The notes under the pieces: generated by a model
The model's database searches: none
What the model was told of the DNA's origin: nothing
The model's input: only the letters and a program-made list of their open reading frames with translations
In this document: one piece after another, positions 5,517 through 12,195 of the stretch
Layout of the letters: every line of letters starts with the position of its first letter
How positions within the stretch are numbered: position 1 is the first letter of the stretch
Source: Minisyncoccota bacterium
Lineage (GTDB): Bacteria; Patescibacteriota; Minisyncoccia; Phycocordibacterales; JAQTLZ01
Direction of reading: 5' to 3'
Assembly (NCBI GenBank): GCA_028711065.1
Contig: JAQTSY010000008.1
Location: forward strand, 1-43,605
Length of the DNA: 43,605 nt
Program-made: the position numbers and the translations under genes

Positions 5517-7661
5517 ATGGATGAGAAGTTTCTAAAGCCCTACGATCCGAAAAGTACGGAAGGAAAAATCTACAAGCTCTGGGAAGAGAGCGGTTTTTTT
5601 AATCCTGATATTTGCATTGCAAAAGGTGTTACCAAGGCTGACGCTCCTTCTTTTTCCATTCTCATGCCCCCAACCAATGCCAACGGCTCTCTTCACGCTG
5701 GCCACGGGCTTGTGATGACGATTGAAGACATCATGGTGAGATACAAGCGAATGCGGGGCTTCAGGACGCTCTGGCTTCCCGGCCTCGACCATGCTGGATT
5801 TGAGACGCAAGTGGTGTACGAAAAGAAACTTGAGAAAGAAGGCAAAACACGTTTCGATTTTCCGCCGGAAGAACTCTACAAAAACATCCTTGATTTCACT
5901 CTCGAAAATTCCAAAAATATCAAATCACAGGTAGCGAAAATGGGAGCTTCGTGCGACTGGTCTCGAGAAAAATTCACTCTTGATCCTGAAATTGTAAAAA
6001 CCGTTTATCAAACCTTCAAAAAACTTTCCGACGATGGACTGCTCTATCGTGGCAAGCGAATCGTCTCGTGGTGTCCACGGCATCAAACCAGCTTTTCCGA
6101 TCTTGAGATCGCTGATGTTGAGAAAACCGAAAAATTCTACTATTTCAAATACGGACCTTTCACTATCTCAACTTCCCGTCCGGAAACGAAATTCGGCGAC
6201 AAATATGTGGTGATGCATCCTGCCGACAAGCGATATGCGGAGTATAAAGACGGCCAAAAAATCACTGCTGAATGGATAAACGGACCAGTCACCGGCACTA
6301 TCATCAAAGATGAGGCGGTAGATATGGAATTTGGAACGGGTGTTATGACCATTACCCCATGGCACGATACGGCTGACTTTGAGATTGCGAAACGGCACGA
6401 TCTAAAGATGGAGCAAATTATCGACCTTAAAGGCAAGCTCTTGCCCATCGCTGGAGAATTCGCCGGTCAGCATATTTCTAAAGCCCGCGAGGCAATCGTG
6501 GAAAAATTGCGCGGGAAAGGCCTCGTTGAAAAAATCGATGAGAATTACAAACACAACGTTCATACGTGCTACAAATGCGGGACGACTATCGAACCGCAAG
6601 TTTTGCCTCAATGGTTCATCAAGATGAAGCCTTTGGCGGAAAAGGCGCTCGAGAGAATCAAAGCTGGAGAAATCAAATACATTCCCGACCATTACGAAAA
6701 GATCACCACTCACTGGCTCGAAAATATCATGGACTGGAACATTTCCCGCCAGATTGTGTGGGGAATTCCAATTCCTGCGAAGATTTGTGACGGATGCGGA
6801 GAAGGATATGTAGACCTCGACGATACCCTTTCAAAATGTACGAAATGTGAAGGCGCACTTCGAAAAGACACCGATACATTCGACACATGGTTCTCATCTG
6901 GACAATGGCCATTTGCAACACTCGGCTTTCCTGACGGGAAAGATTTCAAAGATTTCTACCCAACGGATGTGATGGAAACTGCCGGTGAAATTATCTTTTT
7001 CTGGGTGTCGCGAATGATCATGCTTGGAATTTATAGAACCGGCAAAGTTCCCTTCAAGACTGTGTACCTGCACGGTCTCGTGCTTGATGCAAAAGCGCAG
7101 AAAATGAGTAAGTCAAAAGGCAATGTGATAAACCCGCTCGACCTGACCGAAAAATTCGGCACTGATGCATTCCGAATGGGAATGGTTGTCGGAAATACCC
7201 CGGGAACAAGCCTTGCTCTTTCTGAAGATAAAATTCGCGCCTACAAAAACTTTGCGAATAAAATTTGGAATGCAACACGATTTGTTCTCGAGAGCACGCA
7301 AGATTTTGATACTAAAGCCTCGCCAACGGTGAGCGAAAAAGATAAAGGACTTTTGGCAGAGCTCGACGATGCTATGCGAGACATCACCAAAGATATGGAT
7401 AATTTCCGATACTACCTCGCCGGAGAAAAGCTCTATCATTATTTCTGGAATACGTTTGCAGATGTCATTATCGAGGAATCTAAGCCAATCATAAGCGGAA
7501 CAGATGAATCCGCTAAACAATCCCGCCAATCTACCCTCCTTCACATTCTCAAAACCTGCCTCAAAGCCCTTCATCCATTCGTCCCTTTTGTCACCGAAGA
7601 GATTTGGAGCTCCCTCGAAGATACCGAGAGCCTTCTTATGGTGGAAAACTGGCCGGCTTAG
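5517..7661 (+). CDS. valS: Valyl-tRNA synthetase, short form
   Basis: The ATG at 5517 is chosen; a TTG lies in frame at 5511. It has 714 residues. The class I signatures are the HIGH variant SLHAGHG and KMSKSKGNV. An editing (CP1) domain follows the first Rossmann half, and zinc-binding-type cysteine pairs occur at CYKCGTTIEPQ and CDGCGEG...CTKCEG. The anticodon-binding domain ends at HPFVPFVTEEIWSSL and the chain stops at LLMVENWPA. Typical ValRS proteins run to about 880 residues and end in a coiled-coil tRNA-binding arm, which is absent here. The upstream region has AT-rich -10-like hexamers (TATAAA 5492-5497, TACTAT 5504-5509). Confidence 0.95.
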   Translation: MDEKFLKPYDPKSTEGKIYKLWEESGFFNPDICIAKGVTKADAPSFSILMPPTNANGSLHAGHGLVMTIEDIMVRYKRMRGFRTLWLPGLDHAGFETQVVYEKKLEKEGKTRFDFPPEELYKNILDFTLENSKNIKSQVAKMGASCDWSREKFTLDPEIVKTVYQTFKKLSDDGLLYRGKRIVSWCPRHQTSFSDLEIADVEKTEKFYYFKYGPFTISTSRPETKFGDKYVVMHPADKRYAEYKDGQKITAEWINGPVTGTIIKDEAVDMEFGTGVMTITPWHDTADFEIAKRHDLKMEQIIDLKGKLLPIAGEFAGQHISKAREAIVEKLRGKGLVEKIDENYKHNVHTCYKCGTTIEPQVLPQWFIKMKPLAEKALERIKAGEIKYIPDHYEKITTHWLENIMDWNISRQIVWGIPIPAKICDGCGEGYVDLDDTLSKCTKCEGALRKDTDTFDTWFSSGQWPFATLGFPDGKDFKDFYPTDVMETAGEIIFFWVSRMIMLGIYRTGKVPFKTVYLHGLVLDAKAQKMSKSKGNVINPLDLTEKFGTDAFRMGMVVGNTPGTSLALSEDKIRAYKNFANKIWNATRFVLESTQDFDTKASPTVSEKDKGLLAELDDAMRDITKDMDNFRYYLAGEKLYHYFWNTFADVIIEESKPIISGTDESAKQSRQSTLLHILKTCLKALHPFVPFVTEEIWSSLEDTESLLMVENWPA

Positions 7662-7680
7662 ATAAGGTACAATAAAGGTG

Positions 7681-8388
7681 ATGATAAACGCGGAAACAGT
7701 ATTTTGGGCAATGCTCGGAGGCTTTATCCCCGCGCTTTTTTGGCTTTGGTTTTGGCTTCGAGAAGACACCATTCACCCCGAACCACGCGGACTCATCGTC
7801 CTCGCATTTTTCGCTGGGATGATTGCTGCACCACTCGCGCTTCCGCTTGAAAAATATGTTTCCTCGCAAGGATTGGGGAATGGATTGACGTTTCTTTTCT
7901 GGGCATTAATCGAGGAAAGCTTGAAATTTGGAGCTGCTTATGTTTCCGCCCTCAAGAAAAAGAACATGAATGAGCCAGTGAACGCGCTTATTTATCTCAT
8001 TACTGCAGCGTTAGGATTTAGCGCCATTGAAAATACCTTTTTCCTGATGCAACCACTTGCTGCAGGAAATATCGTCGAGACTTTGCTCACAGGAAATCTT
8101 CGCTTTATTGGCGCATCGCTTCTCCACACCGTCTCCTCTGCAATGGTAGGGCTCTTCATTGCTCTGGCTTTCTACCGAAGCGAGAAAGTGAAAAAACTTT
8201 ATATTCTTTACGGATTGTTCTTCGCAATCATATTGCACACACTCTTTAATTTCTTTATAATAGAAGGCAATAATACATTCATGGTATTTGCGGGAGTGTG
8301 GATGGCAGTCATTGTGCTTATGGTTTTCTTTGAGAAAGTAAAATCAATCCGGCCTTCAAAAACAAAACTTGTTCTTAAGACGCAATAA
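7681..8388 (+). CDS. PrsW-family intramembrane metalloprotease
   Basis: This encodes 235 residues from ATG 7681 (GTG 7678 is the alternative). It is a polytopic membrane protein with about seven hydrophobic segments. The family motifs are visible in order: IEESLKF (EExxK), FSAIENTFF (glutamate in a membrane helix), HTVSSAMVG and ILHTLFNF (two histidines). In Bacillus, PrsW starts regulated proteolysis of an anti-sigma factor; the substrate here is unknown. A TACAAT (7668-7673) lies 7 nt before the ATG and just after the valS stop, so it may have its own near-leaderless promoter. Confidence 0.88.
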   Translation: MINAETVFWAMLGGFIPALFWLWFWLREDTIHPEPRGLIVLAFFAGMIAAPLALPLEKYVSSQGLGNGLTFLFWALIEESLKFGAAYVSALKKKNMNEPVNALIYLITAALGFSAIENTFFLMQPLAAGNIVETLLTGNLRFIGASLLHTVSSAMVGLFIALAFYRSEKVKKLYILYGLFFAIILHTLFNFFIIEGNNTFMVFAGVWMAVIVLMVFFEKVKSIRPSKTKLVLKTQ

Positions 8389-8412
8389 CAATTATTAACT
8401 TAACTTCTCTCT

Positions 8413-8868
8413 ATGCTGAAAGATAAAAAATCATTTTTTGAAAGACTTACCGGCGCGGTGAAAGTAGATGATACGCAGAGAGGAGTTCAAGACGAAACAG
8501 ATAACGAAAAGGGTGAATGGATGGAAGAAGAGGCGGAAGAAGGCCAGCTCGCGGTAGACGTGCACCAAACTCCTGAAGAAATCGTCATAAAAACAATGGT
8601 GGCGGGAGTACGACCCGAAGATTTGGATGTAAATATCACTCGCGACATGGTGACTATCAAAGGCAAACGAGAAGGTGAAAGAGGCATTTCAGAAGAGAAT
8701 TATTTTTCAAAAGAGCTGTATTGGGGTTCTTTTTCCCGCACAATCCTCCTTCCGCAAGAAGTAGAGCCTGAAGAATCCGAAGCGATAGAAAAGCACGGCC
8801 TTCTCATCATCAAATTGCCGAAAATAAACAAGGGAAAGCAGACGAAGCTCAAGGTGAAGACGATTTAG
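8413..8868 (+). CDS. Hsp20 / alpha-crystallin family small heat-shock protein
   Basis: This encodes 151 residues, the family's usual length. An acidic, variable N-terminal arm (about 50 residues) precedes an alpha-crystallin domain. In that domain LAVDVHQTPEEIVIKTMVAG, the DLDVNITRDMVTIKGKREG core, FSRTILLPQEV and the closing GLLIIKLPK are recognisable. It acts as an ATP-independent holdase that keeps unfolded proteins soluble in the cytoplasm. It follows the PrsW gene by 24 nt. A hairpin and T-rich tract just downstream probably end transcription. Confidence 0.94.
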   Translation: MLKDKKSFFERLTGAVKVDDTQRGVQDETDNEKGEWMEEEAEEGQLAVDVHQTPEEIVIKTMVAGVRPEDLDVNITRDMVTIKGKREGERGISEENYFSKELYWGSFSRTILLPQEVEPEESEAIEKHGLLIIKLPKINKGKQTKLKVKTI

Positions 8869-8891
8869 TGGGGTGAAAATGATTCCAAAGA

Positions 8892-8926
8892 AAGCTTGGC
8901 AAAATTGTCCAAGCTTGTTATTGTTT
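8892..8926 (+). terminator. Probable Rho-independent terminator after hsp20
   Basis: Arms AAGCTTGG (8892-8899) and CCAAGCTT (8909-8916) are followed by GTTATTGTTT, a weak T tract. Confidence 0.6.
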
Positions 8927-8978
8927 GCCTAGCGTGTACCAAAAGAAGAGTTTTCGTCTCATTGAAAAGGAGTTCGCC

Positions 8979-9458
8979 ATGAATGTCGAGACTTTGTACC
9001 CGCCAATCATGGTGGGAACAGTTTGCAGAAGCTTCGAAGAAGCGATCAAGCAGGGTGGGTACAGTTGGGTCAATCCAGATATTACGGCAGACAAAGTTGG
9101 CCAAGTCTGCATGATCCGCAGGGAAATTCACGTCGTGCCACCCGACCCCGATCTCTGGGCTCGCGAAGGATGGCAGCTCTGTCGAAACGGTGTCTGGCCA
9201 CTCCTGGATCTCATGGTTCTGTTCGAAACGGATCCTTTCCTAAAGGAACTCTGCGGTTTTGATATTGTGGCTGCAGAGCCAGAGAATCCAGCATCAATCT
9301 TCGGTGGTCACTCGGGCGCGCCGAGCCATATCTGTGTCCGTCAATGCGACGGATCGCCAGAGTTCAAGCGCCGTCTTGATTTCACCCATGTGCGGAAGGG
9401 ATGGAAGGGCTGGGATTCCAGATGGCGAGTGCTCGTGGAGAAAATTCCCAAACAATAG
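8979..9458 (+). CDS. ORFan hypothetical protein
   Basis: This encodes 159 residues beginning MNVETLYPPIMVGTVCRSFE. The start is fixed by AAGGAG six nt before the ATG; an in-frame upstream ATG at 8925 has no such site. The protein is soluble and Trp- and Pro-rich in the second half (FTHVRKGWKGWDSRWRVLVE). No recognised domain is seen. It is flanked by a terminator on each side, so it appears to be a single-gene unit. Its strong ribosome-binding site and G+C-richer codons match the ORFans at 4970-5428 and 10374-10925 and contrast with the leaderless-type genes nearby. Confidence 0.72.
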   Translation: MNVETLYPPIMVGTVCRSFEEAIKQGGYSWVNPDITADKVGQVCMIRREIHVVPPDPDLWAREGWQLCRNGVWPLLDLMVLFETDPFLKELCGFDIVAAEPENPASIFGGHSGAPSHICVRQCDGSPEFKRRLDFTHVRKGWKGWDSRWRVLVEKIPKQ

Positions 9459-9466
9459 AGAACAGT

Positions 9467-9507
9467 CGGACCCTGAATGCCTTACGGCAAACAGGGTCCG
9501 TTTTTTT
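9467..9507 (+). terminator. Rho-independent terminator
   Basis: CGGACCCTG (9467-9475) pairs with CAGGGTCCG (9492-9500), with an inner TGCC/GGCA hairpin, followed by seven T. It ends the ORFan at 8979-9458 and abuts the end of the convergent tRNA-Phe element. Confidence 0.92.
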
Positions 9508-9701
9508 GTGCTTGGGGCCGGGGTCGAACCGGCGACCCTTGTCAAAAGTATTTTTTCACTAAAAAATCTTTCGACCCTGTCTCGCGCCGTCGCGCTCCGA
9601 CCTTGCGCTTGGGTCCCATCCCAAGCTCACTCTTCAGGGGGAACTCCTTACAGGAGCTGTACACCTTTTGGATATTTATAAGTTTTGGCTAATACTACCT
9701 G
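9508..9701 (-). repeat. tRNA-linked structured element, 3' side of tRNA-Phe, with a 33-nt tRNA copy
   Basis: On the minus strand after tRNA-Phe: an AT-rich stretch; GTGTACA and an AGCTCC-TGTAA-GGAG-type hairpin; GAGCTTGGG, a copy of the tRNA 5' acceptor strand; hairpin GCGC-GACG-GCGC (9584-9595); AGGGTCGAA, complementary to the tRNA T-arm; and a hairpin with a bulged A (9541-9576). Last is a 33-nt exact copy of the tRNA-Phe 3' part (9508-9540 = 9701-9733) covering the variable region, whole T-arm and acceptor 3' strand. This is the longest tRNA copy in the window. Confidence 0.82.
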
Positions 9702-9774
9702 TGCTTGGGGCCGGGGTCGAACCGGCGACCCTTCCCTCTTCAGGGGAATGCTCTGCCAACTGAGCTACCCAAGC
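9702..9774 (-). tRNA. tRNA-Phe (anticodon GAA)
   Basis: This is a 73-nt tRNA. Acceptor GCTTGGG (9768-9774) pairs with CCCAAGC (9703-9709) and the discriminator is A. Anticodon stem TTCCC/GGGAA closes loop CTGAAGA, giving GAA. The T-arm is GCCGG-TTCGACC-CCGGC. CCA is not encoded. Confidence 0.95.
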
Positions 9775-9789
9775 ATGTTTACATCTTAA

Positions 9790-9955
9790 CAGACTTCGAT
9801 AGCCAAAACTTAAAATATCTCAAAAGATCTTGCGCCTTGGGTCACAGATATTCGCATGCTAGCGAATTCCGCGACCCCGTCTCGCACCGTCGTGCTCCGA
9901 CCGTGAGGTCGGGTCCCAACCCGACCTCACCCCATCCCAAGGCTCACTCCACCAA
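9790..9955 (-). repeat. Structured element upstream of tRNA-Phe
   Basis: On the minus strand, GAGCCTTGGG resembles the tRNA-Phe 5' acceptor strand and can pair with CCCAAGGC near the far end (around 9834-9841). Between them lie a long hairpin GTGAGGTCGGG/CCCGACCTCAC, a hairpin GCAC-GACG-GTGC (9884-9895), GAGACG, and a hairpin closed by GGTCGCGGA/TCTGTGACC with inner stem ATTCGC/GCGAAT and a bulged A (9840-9876). The last three parts recur at 2798-2834, 9541-9595 and 20698-20753 with compensatory base changes. This copy could form a closed tRNA-like fold of its own. Confidence 0.6.
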
Positions 9956-10031
9956 CCCCACTTACCTCGGCGTATTCACAAATAGAAAAACAGCTTCTAG
10001 CTTATACGAAAAGGAGGAAAAAATCTACTCA

Positions 10032-10277
10032 TCACCTACCAAGCCCACTAAACGAATTGAGGGTACTGCTTGCTTTTGAATACAGAGAAATGACCTGATT
10101 GATATACGGCTGGAGATAATAAAAGGAACCAAAAGTTATTCCGAGAATTATTACCCAATAGACAACACGAGTCGCGGTCCCCCACTTCGCTCGCCGATTC
10201 ATTTTTTGAAGCAGGCTGTTATTTTCCTGCGAAAGTGCGAGATTTTTCTCGAGGAGAGTTTTTATTTCTGGATCCAT
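10032..10277 (-). CDS. Small single-pass membrane protein with N-terminal coiled coil
   Basis: This encodes 81 residues. Residues 1-28 (MDPEIKTLLEKNLALSQENN and following) look like a short coiled coil or amphipathic helix. A basic stretch (RRAKWG) and a hydrophobic segment at about 37-56 (VVYWVIILGITFGSFYYL) follow, then a C-terminal amphipathic tail. Proteins of this layout are frequent unnamed genes in Parcubacteria. TACAAT (complement of 10285-10290) is 7 nt before the ATG, again pointing to a leaderless message. No function can be assigned. Confidence 0.75.
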   Translation of the reverse strand: MDPEIKTLLEKNLALSQENNSLLQKMNRRAKWGTATRVVYWVIILGITFGSFYYLQPYINQVISLYSKASSTLNSFSGLGR

Positions 10278-10315
10278 AGATGGTATTGTAACAACATTTC
10301 TGCAAAAAATAAAAT

Positions 10316-10339
10316 CTGTTCAGGTACGAACCTGAACAG
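10316..10339 (-). terminator. Rho-independent terminator of the 10374-10925 gene
   Basis: CTGTTCAGGT and ACCTGAACAG form a 10-bp stem with loop TCGT, followed on the minus strand by ATTTTATTTTTT. Confidence 0.9.
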
Positions 10340-10373
10340 AAATCTGATGTGCCCGCCCACGGCTCCCAGCAAT

Positions 10374-10925
10374 CTAAACCGCCGGAGAAAGTACCGTTTG
10401 GGGCTTGAACCTGCCACGCACACCCCGCGGCTCGCGAGCGCGTTTGGTTGCGATGGCGTCGCTCAAGACAATGATCTTGACCTGTTTCAACTTGGCTACG
10501 AAGTGAACAATGCTCGACGAACGCGCAATGCCTTGAGGCATCTTGAGACACCATTTCCCAATCGCCACTCCGAGTGCCACAAAGCGTTTGGCCAAATCTA
10601 AATCCGTCAAAACCTCGCCCTTTTTAAAGGCTGTGGAAAGACGATCGGCCAACCGGAGCGATGTGAAGCGGTTCCAGACGGTCAGAAGCGTCACGCACTG
10701 AAGCCTGCGCACGCCTCCAAACAACCGGCAGACGACATTGCGGAAACGGCAATCGAACTTAAACCTGCAAGCTGTAACCTCCGGCTTCACCATCAGAATG
10801 TCTGTACCGAAAGCAACAGGAATCGCACCCGGCACGAGGCCAGTATCGACATTTTCCAACAGCATGCTCCGAACGACATCCACTGTTCGTGGATGAACGT
10901 CCTTGGTAAGAATTCTCTTTGGCAT
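10374..10925 (-). CDS. ORFan hypothetical protein
   Basis: This encodes 183 residues beginning MPKRILTKDVHPRTVDVVRS. A GGGGAG Shine-Dalgarno sits 7 nt before the ATG, and a strong terminator follows the stop. The sequence is basic (many Arg and Lys), has scattered Cys (CRFKFDCRFRNVVCRLFGG) and no recognised domain. It is G+C-richer than neighbouring genes. A competing + strand frame over 10206-10601 lacks a ribosome-binding site and runs through the terminator, so this strand is preferred. The region 10926-11090 upstream holds no gene. Confidence 0.65.
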   Translation of the reverse strand: MPKRILTKDVHPRTVDVVRSMLLENVDTGLVPGAIPVAFGTDILMVKPEVTACRFKFDCRFRNVVCRLFGGVRRLQCVTLLTVWNRFTSLRLADRLSTAFKKGEVLTDLDLAKRFVALGVAIGKWCLKMPQGIARSSSIVHFVAKLKQVKIIVLSDAIATKRAREPRGVRGRFKPQTVLSPAV

Positions 10926-11090
10926 CGCACTTCTCCCCTCTGTGTCTTACAAAAATCTGTCCACTGCCCCAATGGCAAGTGCAACAGCGTTATGGCACAT
11001 CTTGCCACAACAACCCCCACAATCATCCTCACAGTAAAAAACAAGCTGGTCAAAACTTACTTATTTAAAAAATTGGTCACAAATAATTTA

Positions 11091-11226
11091 GGCCAGAGTA
11101 TCGGTCGCTACTCGACCAGTGCCCCGATTGGTTCGCCATTAGGCGTAGCTCAATCGGGCTTCAGTTCCTGACACAAGTGCTATTCAAAGCACTTGTTCTG
11201 GGGGCACAAAAATGCTCCGCTTTTTG
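11091..11226 (-). repeat. tRNA-linked structured element, 3' side of tRNA-Arg
   Basis: The tRNA 3' end and the element form an exact 15-bp inverted repeat (11198-11212 with 11221-11235, loop of 8 nt), so GTGCCCCCAG pairs with the acceptor 3' strand. A hairpin ACAAGTGCT/AGCACTTGT comes next. Then CAGGAACTGAA (11160-11170) is complementary to the T-arm (11236-11246) apart from one mismatch. So the complement of the tRNA 3' end is split exactly at the acceptor/T-stem junction by a hairpin. CCCGATTG/CAATCGGG with an inner GCC/GGC hairpin, CACT and GGTCG-AGTAG-CGACC follow. The tRNA 3' copy at the end is weak or lost. Confidence 0.75.
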
Positions 11227-11298
11227 TGCCCCCAGCAGGAATTGAACCTACATCTAACCCTTAGGACGGGCTTGTTCGATCCGTTGAACTATGGGGGC
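11227..11298 (-). tRNA. tRNA-Arg (anticodon CCU)
   Basis: This is a 72-nt tRNA. Acceptor GCCCCCA (11292-11298) pairs with TGGGGGC (11228-11234) and the discriminator is A. Anticodon stem AGCCC/GGGTT closes loop GTCCTAA, giving CCU. The T-loop is TTCAATT. CCA is not encoded. It starts 8 nt after the tRNA-Gly element ends, so the two tRNAs are probably co-transcribed. Confidence 0.93.
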
Positions 11299-11306
11299 TT
11301 ATTAAA

Positions 11307-11485
11307 CTAGTGCGGGATGGGAATCGGTCAGGAGTAATTTGTTCACCGTCGTGAACAAATTCTCACGACCCTAGCTCGCAGTTTTTGCTACTACAAAAAC
11401 ATAGCTTCGCTTTTTCGATTACCCTCGAAAGGTGTTTCAACACCTTACTCATCCCGCACGAAAAAGCCTATTCGGCTTTTTCTAG
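11307..11485 (-). repeat. tRNA-linked structured element, 3' side of tRNA-Gly
   Basis: On the minus strand after tRNA-Gly: hairpin AAAAAGCC/GGCTTTTT; GTGCGGGATG (11450-11459), complementary to the tRNA acceptor 3' strand and identical to its 5' strand; hairpin AAGGTGT/ACACCTT; GGGTAATCGAAA (11413-11424), exact complement of the T-arm (11495-11506); hairpin GTTTTTG/CAAAAAC inside a short helix; a bulged-A hairpin (11326-11370) closed by GGTC/GACC; and a near-exact copy of the tRNA 3' end (11307-11326, compare 11482-11503). This is the most complete example of the architecture. Confidence 0.82.
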
Positions 11486-11556
11486 TGCGGGATGGGGTAA
11501 TCGAAACCCCGCCTCAACCTTGGGAAGGTCGCGTTCTACCACTAAACCAATCCCGC
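11486..11556 (-). tRNA. tRNA-Gly (anticodon CCC)
   Basis: This is a 71-nt tRNA. Acceptor GCGGGAT (11550-11556) pairs with ATCCCGC (11487-11493) and the discriminator is A. Anticodon stem CGACC/GGTTG closes loop TTCCCAA, giving CCC. CCA is not encoded. It begins 3 nt after the stop of the upstream septum-protein gene. Confidence 0.94.
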
Positions 11557-11559
11557 ATT

Positions 11560-11940
11560 TCAACGTGTAATCCATGCCCACAATCGCGCCCACCAGCTAT
11601 CCCCGGAATCATCTGTAATTGTAGGCTCTGATGCCTGACTATCTACAATAACCGCCATCTGCTCACCCACTTTCGCAACGCGAAATTTCTGCCGTATTTC
11701 TTCTTCTACCCCGCTTGATGAGGAAAGTTTTTTGATTTCACTACTTAGGTAATCGTTTCTTTTGTTCAAATCATCGAGCTGTCTTTCCGTAAGCTCTAAA
11801 TTTTGCTTGCTTTCCTCTGCCTTTTTATATACCCCCCATGTGGCTCTCGCCACAAAAAAAACCGCCAGACAGAGTATAAAAAGAGTGGTTTTTGAATACA
11901 AAATCCTTCGGAATTTTCTTTTTTCCTCAAGCGGAAGCAT
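11560..11940 (-). CDS. FtsB/DivIC-like septum formation initiator protein
   Basis: This encodes 126 residues. A basic cytoplasmic N-terminus (EEKRKFRRIL) precedes one membrane helix at about residues 17-35 (TLFILCLAVFFVARATWGVY). A coiled coil follows (residues about 38-75, ELTERQLDDLNKRNDYLSSE), then the extracytoplasmic EEEIRQKFRVAKVGEQMAVI region typical of the FtsB/DivIC family. The family links early and late divisome proteins. Two AT-rich hexamers lie upstream: TATAAT (complement of 11958-11963) and TATAGT (complement of 11965-11970). It ends just before tRNA-Gly, so read-through into the tRNA pair is possible. Confidence 0.85.
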   Translation of the reverse strand: MLPLEEKRKFRRILYSKTTLFILCLAVFFVARATWGVYKKAEESKQNLELTERQLDDLNKRNDYLSSEIKKLSSSSGVEEEIRQKFRVAKVGEQMAVIVDSQASEPTITDDSGDSWWARLWAWITR

Positions 11941-12081
11941 GGATTTTTACAAGAAACATTATATACTATACCCCAGGAGATAGTTATAGACCATCCCTAA
12001 TCTTTTTTTAGAACTGTTTGTAAAAACTGAATCTACAGATATAATACATATCAATTATCTCACGGGGTAAATACTAAATTT

Positions 12082-12192
12082 ATGCTTTTGCACAAAAAAC
12101 ACCGAAAAGTAATCATGACCATTTGGTCAGTTTTAGGACTCCTTGTTATCGTAAGTATGGTGGCACTCTACTCTCTGCCATTCTTCCGCTAG
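12082..12192 (+). CDS. Small single-pass membrane peptide
   Basis: This 36-residue frame begins MLLHKKHRKVIMTIWSVLG and ends ALYSLPFFR. A basic head (HKKHRK) precedes a hydrophobic helix (TIWSVLGLLVIVSMVALYSL), a clear inside-positive topology. It fills a gap between divergent or convergent genes, and its stop lies 4 nt from the 3' end of lepA, which runs the other way. TATAAT-like sequence lies about 40 nt upstream. Short basic-plus-helix genes of this kind occur in many Parcubacteria, but the function is unknown and the call rests on composition and placement. Confidence 0.55.
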   Translation: MLLHKKHRKVIMTIWSVLGLLVIVSMVALYSLPFFR

Positions 12193-12195
12193 TCT

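Noticed and set aside
7113-7772. 219-codon minus-strand frame opposite valS
   Set aside because: A shadow of the strongly conserved valS frame, with no start signal and no recognisable domain.
9259-10079. Several + strand open frames across the tRNA-Phe region
   Set aside because: They cross a terminator, a tRNA and inverted repeats, share sequence with each other only because of the tRNA copies, and lack ribosome-binding sites.
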